This document shows, piece by piece, positions 58,183 through 64,000 of a DNA stretch of 64,000 bases. The translations under genes and the position numbers were made by a program. Below the pieces are notes generated by a model, which worked only from the letters and a program-made list of their open reading frames with translations, had not been told where the DNA came from and ran no database searches. Origin of the DNA: Micromonospora tarapacensis (GTDB lineage Bacteria > Actinomycetota > Actinomycetes > Mycobacteriales > Micromonosporaceae). Every line of letters begins with the position of its first letter. Positions within the stretch are counted from its first letter, which is position 1. The stretch spans positions 669,324 to 733,323 of the forward strand of contig NZ_JAHCDI010000004.1 of NCBI RefSeq assembly GCF_019697375.1, written 5' to 3'.

Positions 58183-59670
58183 TCAGAGGGCGTTGTCCGC
58201 GATGACCTGGCGATACCAGTGGGCGCTGCGCTTGAACACCCGCCGCTGGGTGGGATAGTCGACGTAGATCAACCCCCAACGCTGCTCGTAGCCCTCGGCC
58301 CACTCGAAGTTGTCGAGCAGGGACCAGACGTGGAAGCTCTCCAGCGGCACCCCGTCGCTGATGGCGCGGTGGGCGGCGGCGAGGTGGTCGCGCAGGAAGG
58401 TGACCCGGCCGCTGTCCTCGACGGCGCCGTCGGGGGTGAGCACGTCGGGGGTGGGCAGGCCGTTCTCGGTGACGGTCAGCGGGATCGGACCGTAGTCGCG
58501 GGTGACCCGGGTCAGGGTGTCGTACATCCCGTCGGGGTAGATCTGCTGCCACTCCGCCTCGGAGGTGGGCCAGCGACGGACGGTGCCGCCGGCCGGGGTG
58601 ATGTAGAGCGGGGTGTAGTACTGCACGGCGAGCAGGTCGATCGGGCTGGAGATGATCTCCAGGTCGCCGTCGCGGATGCCACGGACCATCCGGCTGTCCG
58701 GCCCGAGGTCGGCCAGCACGTCGGCGGGGTAGCTGCCGGTGAGTGCGGAGTCGAGGTAGAGGCGGTTCTCGTAGCCGTCGTAGAGACGGGCGGCCTCGGC
58801 GGCGGCGGGGGAGTCGTCGGCGGGGTAGCAGGGGTGCAGGTTGAAGGCCGGGCCGATGCGGCCGGTGCCGCCGGTGGCGCGCAGGGCCCGGACGGCGAGG
58901 CCGTGGGCGAGTTGCAGGTGGTGGGCGACGAGGTAGGCGGCGTCCGGGTCCTGCCGGCCGGGGGCGTGGTGACCGGAGAGGTAGCCGTTCTGCACGACGG
59001 TCTTCGGCTCGTTGACGGTCAGCCAGACCGGCACCCGGTCACCGAGGGCGGCGAAGACGATGTCGGCGTAGTCCGCGAAGCGGTATGCGACGTCACGGGA
59101 CTCCCAGCCGCCGGCGTCCTGCAGGGTCTGCGGCAGGTCCCAGTGGAACAGCGTCGCCATCGGCGCGATGCCGCGCTCGTGCAGGCCGTCGACGAGGCGG
59201 CGGTAGAAGTCGAGCCCCCGTTGGTTGGCGGCGCCGGTGCCGTCGGGCTGGATGCGCGGCCAGGAGATGGAGAACCGGTAGCTGCGCAGCCCCAGGTCGC
59301 GCATCAGATCGAGGTCGTCGGCGTAGCGATGGTAGTGGTCCGCGGCGACGTCGCCGGTGTCGCCGTTGCGGGTGCGTCCGGGTGCGCGGCTGTAGGTGTC
59401 CCAGACCGACTCGCCGCGGCCGTCGTCCTTGGCGGCGCCTTCGATCTGGTAGGCGGAGGTGGCGGCGCCCCAGCCGAAGTCGGGCGGGAAGGTCAGCCGG
59501 GTGGCCGGGCTCGGGGCCGGCGCCGTGCGGTCCGCGGGTTCGTCGAGCTGGCTGCCGTCGAGAGCCTCGGCGTCGAGAGCCTCGGCGTCGAGGGCGGCGC
59601 CGGCCGGGTCGGCGGCGGTCGCCGGAGGCGCCGCGTGGCGCGGCAGGTGGCGCCTGGTGGGTGTCGACAT
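58183..59670 (-). CDS. GH1 beta-glucosidase (cellobiose-type, cytoplasmic)
   Basis: The 495-residue family 1 hydrolase has [20 protein letters not shown] (about residues 65-84), acid/base glutamate in WLTVNEPKTVV and nucleophile glutamate in LTVTENGLPTPD. The first ~58 residues are a disordered, Ala/Asp-rich extension containing a DAEAL repeat (15 bp, 59560-59589). No signal peptide, so it acts inside on imported cellobiose. The CebR-type box centred at 59712 lies 36 bp before its start. Divergent from the GH48 cellulase gene. Confidence 0.92.
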   Translation of the reverse strand: MSTPTRRHLPRHAAPPATAADPAGAALDAEALDAEALDGSQLDEPADRTAPAPSPATRLTFPPDFGWGAATSAYQIEGAAKDDGRGESVWDTYSRAPGRTRNGDTGDVAADHYHRYADDLDLMRDLGLRSYRFSISWPRIQPDGTGAANQRGLDFYRRLVDGLHERGIAPMATLFHWDLPQTLQDAGGWESRDVAYRFADYADIVFAALGDRVPVWLTVNEPKTVVQNGYLSGHHAPGRQDPDAAYLVAHHLQLAHGLAVRALRATGGTGRIGPAFNLHPCYPADDSPAAAEAARLYDGYENRLYLDSALTGSYPADVLADLGPDSRMVRGIRDGDLEIISSPIDLLAVQYYTPLYITPAGGTVRRWPTSEAEWQQIYPDGMYDTLTRVTRDYGPIPLTVTENGLPTPDVLTPDGAVEDSGRVTFLRDHLAAAHRAISDGVPLESFHVWSLLDNFEWAEGYEQRWGLIYVDYPTQRRVFKRSAHWYRQVIADNAL

Positions 59671-59705
59671 GGGTTCTCCTCGTGGATGGGTTGACCGCCT
59701 GAGCC

Positions 59706-59719
59706 CGGGAGCGCTCCCA
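59706..59719. promoter_or_regulatory. CebR-type operator for the GH1 beta-glucosidase
   Basis: CGGGAGCGCTCCCA matches the CebR box of actinobacteria (TGGGAGCGCTCCCA) at 13 of 14 positions. Its near end is 36 bp upstream of the GH1 start codon. Confidence 0.85.
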
Positions 59720-60250
59720 ACACAGGGTAGAGGGTAGGCGGTCGCCGCCGGTGGCCGGTCGTCGCAGAAACGGCCGGCAGCCGCGGTGGCGGTGGGTTGC
59801 TGGGGTGGGAAGGACGCTGGGCCGGTCGGGCGGGGTGCGGCGGGACCGGGTGCGCCGAGTCGCGCGGGCGGACCGGCGGTGCGCGCCCGGACGGTCGGCG
59901 GGGCGTCGCGGATGGCGGTCGGCGGGCGGGTCGACTGCCGTGCGGGGCGCGCGGGTGATGCGCGTCTGACCCGTCGGCCTCTTTTCCCATCGTGAACGGG
60001 GGTTTAGTGTGGGGACGGGGGAGGGCAACCCCCGTCCCCACCGTGTTGCGGTACACGCACAAGCGGATTTGGCGTCCCAGTAGTGCGTGTCGCGCGGGAG
60101 CCGGGCCACGCGAGTGGCTTGAGGATCCACCTCCCTCCACTGTGGTGGGGCGACGGCTGACGGCGGTGTCCGGGCTGGCCCGCCGTCGGCCTGCGGTCTG
60201 CTCACCGGCACCGTGGGCACGACGCCGGTCGATCTTTTGGGTGGAACTTT

Positions 60251-60274
60251 GTCGATGGAAGCGCTCCCATCGAC
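60251..60274. promoter_or_regulatory. CebR-type operator upstream of the GH48 gene, distal
   Basis: The core TGGAAGCGCTCCCA (60256-60269) is one base from the CebR consensus. The flanks GTCGA/TCGAC extend the palindrome to 24 bp with a single mismatched pair. It lies about 360 bp before the start codon. Confidence 0.8.
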
Positions 60275-60367
60275 GTTGTTGCGACTGTAACGCCCGTCAC
60301 GGCATTGTGAAAGCCCCAAAACGAGATCGAAACAACTCAGTGTTTCCGGAAGTCCTGTCCCTGGTGC

Positions 60368-60381
60368 TGGGAGCGCTTCCA
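60368..60381. promoter_or_regulatory. CebR-type operator upstream of the GH48 gene, proximal
   Basis: TGGGAGCGCTTCCA differs from the CebR consensus at one base. It is 99 bp from the distal site and about 250 bp before the GH48 start, so paired occupancy or looping is possible. Confidence 0.8.
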
Positions 60382-60632
60382 TGGCACACTGTCGATCGAC
60401 CGCGCGGAGCCAGGAAGCGTGAGCGTGGGTCGCCGAGGGCATCCGGCGCGTCCGGTACGGCGTCCCGCCAGCAGCGGGTGCAGCAGTCGTCCCGACGCCA
60501 CCCCGCCGCCGCCGGCCATCGGGCCGGACGAGACCACCATCCACTGGCGCCCCCCCGGACCCAATCGTCCGACGCGGGCGTCACCGCCGGGGCGTCACCG
60601 TCCCCGGCCTGGTCCGAGGAGACACCGCGCAG

Positions 60633-63536
60633 ATGAGAAATCTGGCTAGACGTCGGCGCTTGGCGTGGCTCGCCGCCGCGGCGCTGGCGATCGGTGGGGT
60701 AACCGTGCCCGCCGCCGCCGCACAGGCCGCTCCGGCCTGCGACGTGGTTTATGCGACCAACGACTGGAGCAACGGCTTCACCGCCAACGTCACCATCAGG
60801 AACCTCGGCGACCCGATCAACGGCTGGACGCTGAGGTTCGCCTTCCCGGGCAACCAGCGGGTCACCCACGGCTGGTCAGCCCGGTGGAGCCAGACCGGCA
60901 ACGAGGTCACCGCCGTCAACGAGTCCTGGAACGGCAGTATCGCCACCGGGGCCAGCACCATCATCGGCTTCAACGGCTCCTACACCGGCAGCAACCCGAA
61001 GCCGACCTCGTTCTCGATCAATGGAGTCACCTGCGGCGGCGCACCGCAGCAGCCGCCGACGGTGAGTCTGTCGGTGCCCGCCGGCCCGTTCGCGGCCCCG
61101 GCCGACGTGCCGCTGACCGCCACGGCCAGCGATCCCGACGGCACCATCGCCAGGGTCGAGTTCTACCGCAACGGCCTGCTGGTCAACACCGACACCACGG
61201 CGCCCTACGGGTACACCCTGGAGGACCTGCCGGCCGGCAGCTACACCGTGCAGGCGCGGGCGTACGACAACGCCAACCTGTCCGCGGTGGCCGAACGGTC
61301 GTTCACCGTCACCGCCGCCTCCGGCCCGGCGCTGGTCGCCACCCCGTCGTCGGTGAGCGTGCCCGAGGGCGACAGCTCGACGGTCAACCTGAAGCTGGAC
61401 CAGGCGCCGACCTCGGACGTCGGGGTGACCCTCGCGCATACCGGTGACGCCGACATCAGCGCCACGCCGACCTCGTTGACGTTGACCCCGTCCAACTGGA
61501 ACGCCGGGGTCGACGTGACCGTCCAGGCGGCCGAGGACTCCGACACGGTGGGCGGCACCGCCACCGTCACCGCCTCGGCCACCGGCTTCGCGCCGCTGGC
61601 GGTCACCGTCACCGAGATCGACAACGACGTGCCGGGTGGCGGCGACGGCGAGTACGTCGAGCGCTTCCTCGACCAGTACGGCAAGATCAAGAACTCGGGC
61701 TACTTCAGCCCCGAGGGTGTGCCCTACCACTCCATCGAGACGCTCATCGTCGAGGCGCCGGACCACGGCCACGAGACCACCTCGGAGGCGTTCAGCTTCT
61801 GGCTGTGGCTGGAGGCCTACTACGGGCGGGTGACCCAGAACTGGGCACCGTTCAACAACGCCTGGACGGTGATGGAGAACTACATCATCCCGTCCGACGC
61901 CGACCAGCCGACCGCCGGGTCCGCCGGTGACGCCACCTACGCCGCCGAACACGACCTGCCCAGCCAGTACCCGTCGCAGCTGGACTCGAACGTGCCGGTC
62001 GGCCAGGACCCGCTGCGCTCGGAGCTGCAGTCGACCTACAACACCGGCTCCATCTACGGCATGCACTGGCTGCTGGACGTCGACAACGTCTACGGCTACG
62101 GCCGCTGCGGCGACGGCACCACCCGCCCCGCCTACATCAACACCTTCCAGCGGGGCACCCAGGAGTCGGTGTGGGAGACCGTGCCGCAGCCGTCCTGCGA
62201 CACCTTCGCCCACGGTGGTCAGTACGGCTACCTGGACCTGTTCATCGAGGAGTCGCAGGCGCCGGCCCAGCAGTGGAAGTACACCAACGCCCCGGACGCC
62301 GACGCCCGCGCCGTGCAGGCCGCGTACTGGGCGCTGACCTGGGCCAAGGAGCAGAACAAGGCGGCCGACGTCGCGGCCACCGTGGCCAAGGCCGCCAAGA
62401 TGGGTGACTACCTGCGGTACGCCCTGTTCGACAAGTACTTCAAGCGGGTCGGCAACTGCGTCGGGGCCAGCGCCTGCCCGGCCGGCTCCGGCCGCGACTC
62501 CGCCCACTACCTGCTGTCCTGGTACTACGCCTGGGGTGGCGCGTACGAGACCAGCCAGAACTGGTCGTGGCGGATCGGTTCCAGCCACAGCCACTTCGGC
62601 TACCAGAACCCGTTCGCGGCGTGGGCGCTGACCAACGTCGACGAGCTCAAGCCGCGCTCGCCGACGGCGGCGGCGGACTGGACCAACAGTCTCGAACGCC
62701 AGTTGGAGCTCTACACCTGGCTCCAGTCGGCCGAGGGCGGTATCGCCGGTGGCGCGACCAACAGCTGGGGCGGGCACTACGGCCAGCCGCCGGCCGGCAC
62801 GGCCACCTTCTACGGCATGTTCTACGACGAGGACCCGGTCTACAACGACCCGCCGTCGAACCAGTGGTTCGGCATGCAGGCCTGGTCGATGCAGCGCATC
62901 GCCGAGCTGTACCTGGTCAGCGGCAACGCGCAGGCCAAGGCGCTGCTGGACAAGTGGGTGCCCTGGGCGATCGCCAACACCACGCTGGGCGACGACTGGT
63001 CCATCCCGTCCGACATGCGCTGGACCGGGCAGCCGAACAACTGGAACCCGGACAACCCGCAGCCGAACACCAACCTGCACGTCGAGGTGACGGTCCAGGG
63101 CCAGGACGTCGGCGTCGCCGCCGCCTACGCCCGCACGCTCATCGCGTACGCGGCGAAGTCGGGCGACACCGCGGCGAAGGACACCGCCAAGGGGTTGCTG
63201 GACGCACTGCACTCCGTCAGCGACGACCAGGGCGTCTCGACGGTGGAGACGCGGGGCGACTACGAGCGCTTCGACGACGTCTACGACGCCTCCACCGGAC
63301 AGGGCCTGTACATCCCGCAGGGCTGGACCGGCGAGATGCCCAACGGCGACGCCATCGCCCCGGGCAAGAGCTTCGTCGACATCCGGTCGTTCTACAAGAA
63401 CGACCCGGCGTGGCCCAAGGTGCAGGCGTACCTCGACGGCGGGGCGGAGCCCGAGTTCCGCTACCACCGGTTCTGGGCCCAGGCGGACGTCGCCATGGCC
63501 TACGCCGACTACGGGAAGTTGTTCCCGAACGGCTGA
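60633..63536 (+). CDS. Secreted GH48 exo-cellulase with CBM2, Ig-like and Calx-beta-like modules
   Basis: The 967-residue secreted cellulase has a signal peptide (basic MRNLARRRRLAW, hydrophobic core, cleavage near AAAAQA/AP), then CBM2 (about 34-130, NDWSNGFTANVTIRNLGDPI; Cys at each end), an Ig-like domain (about 142-230, VEFYRNGLLVNTDTTAPYGY), a Calx-beta-like repeat (235-330, SVSVPEGDSSTVNLKLDQ) and GH48 (about 340-967). GH48 signature EAPDHGHETTSEAFSFWLWL includes the proposed acid. GH48 enzymes process cellulose from the reducing end and yield cellobiose. Two CebR-type sites upstream indicate cellobiose induction. Confidence 0.95.
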   Translation: MRNLARRRRLAWLAAAALAIGGVTVPAAAAQAAPACDVVYATNDWSNGFTANVTIRNLGDPINGWTLRFAFPGNQRVTHGWSARWSQTGNEVTAVNESWNGSIATGASTIIGFNGSYTGSNPKPTSFSINGVTCGGAPQQPPTVSLSVPAGPFAAPADVPLTATASDPDGTIARVEFYRNGLLVNTDTTAPYGYTLEDLPAGSYTVQARAYDNANLSAVAERSFTVTAASGPALVATPSSVSVPEGDSSTVNLKLDQAPTSDVGVTLAHTGDADISATPTSLTLTPSNWNAGVDVTVQAAEDSDTVGGTATVTASATGFAPLAVTVTEIDNDVPGGGDGEYVERFLDQYGKIKNSGYFSPEGVPYHSIETLIVEAPDHGHETTSEAFSFWLWLEAYYGRVTQNWAPFNNAWTVMENYIIPSDADQPTAGSAGDATYAAEHDLPSQYPSQLDSNVPVGQDPLRSELQSTYNTGSIYGMHWLLDVDNVYGYGRCGDGTTRPAYINTFQRGTQESVWETVPQPSCDTFAHGGQYGYLDLFIEESQAPAQQWKYTNAPDADARAVQAAYWALTWAKEQNKAADVAATVAKAAKMGDYLRYALFDKYFKRVGNCVGASACPAGSGRDSAHYLLSWYYAWGGAYETSQNWSWRIGSSHSHFGYQNPFAAWALTNVDELKPRSPTAAADWTNSLERQLELYTWLQSAEGGIAGGATNSWGGHYGQPPAGTATFYGMFYDEDPVYNDPPSNQWFGMQAWSMQRIAELYLVSGNAQAKALLDKWVPWAIANTTLGDDWSIPSDMRWTGQPNNWNPDNPQPNTNLHVEVTVQGQDVGVAAAYARTLIAYAAKSGDTAAKDTAKGLLDALHSVSDDQGVSTVETRGDYERFDDVYDASTGQGLYIPQGWTGEMPNGDAIAPGKSFVDIRSFYKNDPAWPKVQAYLDGGAEPEFRYHRFWAQADVAMAYADYGKLFPNG

Positions 63537-63612
63537 CCGAACTCCTCCGGGTGGGCGGTGACCCGCCCGAAGGCGTGGCCGGGCCTCGGGGGTAGAGGCA
63601 GGTCCGGCTGAG

Positions 63613-63637
63613 CGGCCTGACACCCACGGTCAGGCCG
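63613..63637 (+). terminator. Stem-loop downstream of the GH48 gene
   Basis: CGGCCTGAC pairs perfectly with GTCAGGCCG around a 7-nt loop, 77 bp after the stop. No T-run follows. Confidence 0.6.
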
Positions 63638-63782
63638 GGGTGGGTCGACCCTCTGGCCGACGCAGCGGAGCGGTCGGCCCACCCCACCACGTCCGAGCCG
63701 CCCGGCTCGGTGCGCAGATCGCGAAAAAAAGTGGCCGCCCCGGGATCACAACCCGGCCCGGGACGGAGTAACGTACATCACC

Positions 63783-63814
63783 GGAGAGGCCGCTCCCCCC
63801 GTGGCGGCCTCTCC
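63783..63814. terminator. Stem-loop immediately after the right-edge gene
   Basis: GGAGAGGCCGC (63783-63793) and GCGGCCTCTCC (63804-63814) form an 11-bp perfect stem with a 10-nt loop, 2 bp from the stop of the minus-strand gene. It probably terminates that gene and may also stop GH48 read-through. Confidence 0.7.
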
Positions 63815-63815
63815 C

Positions 63816-64000
63816 TTAATGTCCCGGCCCGTATTGTCCCGGCCCGTTGTCCGGCTCCCGCACCGGCTCGCCGTCGTCGCCCGCCGTCGCGGCCGGTCCG
63901 CCGTCCGGCGTCACCGGATGCCGCAGCCCCGGATGCCCGGCCGGCAACGACCGGCGCACCACCGCCCAACTGAGCGCCAGGGCCGCCGCCACCAACGGCC
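63816..64000 (-). CDS. C-terminus of a membrane protein, cut by the window edge
   Basis: The frame is open from the right edge and ends with TAA. It encodes a hydrophobic stretch (PLVAAALALSWAVVRRSLPA) followed by a disordered acidic/Gly/Pro tail ending DNGPGQYGPGH. This looks like the last TM helix and cytoplasmic tail of an integral membrane protein. The family cannot be identified from 60 residues. Confidence 0.6.
   Translation of the reverse strand, partial: PLVAAALALSWAVVRRSLPAGHPGLRHPVTPDGGPAATAGDDGEPVREPDNGPGQYGPGH

Larger units (their letters stand above)
59671..60632. other. 962-bp divergent regulatory region of the GH1/GH48 pair
   Basis: I find no supportable gene here. It holds three CebR-type operators (59706-59719, 60251-60274, 60368-60381), one near GH1 and two near GH48. 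A GGAG ribosome binding site (60619-60622) precedes the GH48 ATG. The stretch 59730-60000 has only shadow frames. Confidence 0.6.

Noticed and set aside
59992..60636. Possible 214-residue gene upstream of GH48
   Set aside because: It runs over the CebR-type operators and the GH48 leader and shows no protein-like features.
60876..63623. 915-codon minus frame opposite GH48
   Set aside because: Antisense shadow of the cellulase coding strand; no start signal or protein features.

Overview
The window is high-GC actinobacterial DNA, most likely from Micromonospora or a close Micromonosporaceae relative. The reasons are the GC-saturated third codon positions, frequent GTG starts, tight ATGA/GTGA gene overlaps, XRE(DUF5753)-DUF397 gene pairs, a conservon (CvnA/CvnB) and LacI/CebR-type control of cellulose genes. 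I see no phage, insertion sequence, CRISPR array, rRNA or tRNA. The taxon is an inference; the sequence alone cannot name a species.

Layout. 1-8.9 kb: a molybdenum hydroxylase locus. The large subunit is cut by the left edge and converges on the FAD and 2Fe-2S subunits, with a sulfotransferase-like gene between them. XdhC and a MocA-like nucleotidyltransferase flank two lipid-linked mannosyltransferases. 9-17 kb: a compact LacI-ABC transporter-GH31-GH1 operon that looks built to import and dismantle alpha-xylosylated beta-glucan oligosaccharides. 17-21.5 kb: amidohydrolase, YdjM-like membrane protein, GNAT and a Ser/Thr kinase. 21.6-27.8 kb: an alpha-glucan group (GT4, glycogen debranching protein, GH63-like glucosidase). 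28-33.8 kb: TetR, acetyltransferase-like and HAD genes, three tandem-repeat patches, VOC protein and an XRE/DUF397 pair. 34.4-39 kb: an unusual small-protein/JmjC-oxygenase/WD40 group, the best candidate here for an undescribed system. 39.4-45.4 kb: DsbA-like nitroreductase relative and a three-gene Weimberg-type sugar-acid operon with a divergent IclR regulator. 45.4-51.4 kb: small genes, gene remnants, an epimerase, AlkZ-like, HAD, GNAT and WrbA. 51.4-53.5 kb: fused anthranilate synthase (PhzE/TrpEG type) behind a Trp-codon leader peptide. 53.6-58 kb: FGGY kinase and a shortened conservon. 58-63.5 kb: divergent GH1 beta-glucosidase and a secreted GH48 cellulase, with three CebR-type operators between them. 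63.8-64 kb: the C-terminus of a membrane protein cut by the right edge.

How the genes work together. Polysaccharide use dominates. GH48 releases cellobiose outside the cell and the cytoplasmic GH1 splits it, both apparently under one LacI-family repressor. A second LacI-controlled operon handles xyloglucan-like oligosaccharides. The Weimberg-type operon could feed aldonic acids into 2-oxoglutarate.

Quality caveat. Four long genes (Ser/Thr kinase, debranching protein, GH63-like glucosidase, PhzE-like synthase) are broken by single-base indels, some clearly in C/G runs, while protein similarity continues in another frame. I read these as probable sequencing or assembly errors and describe each gene across its break.
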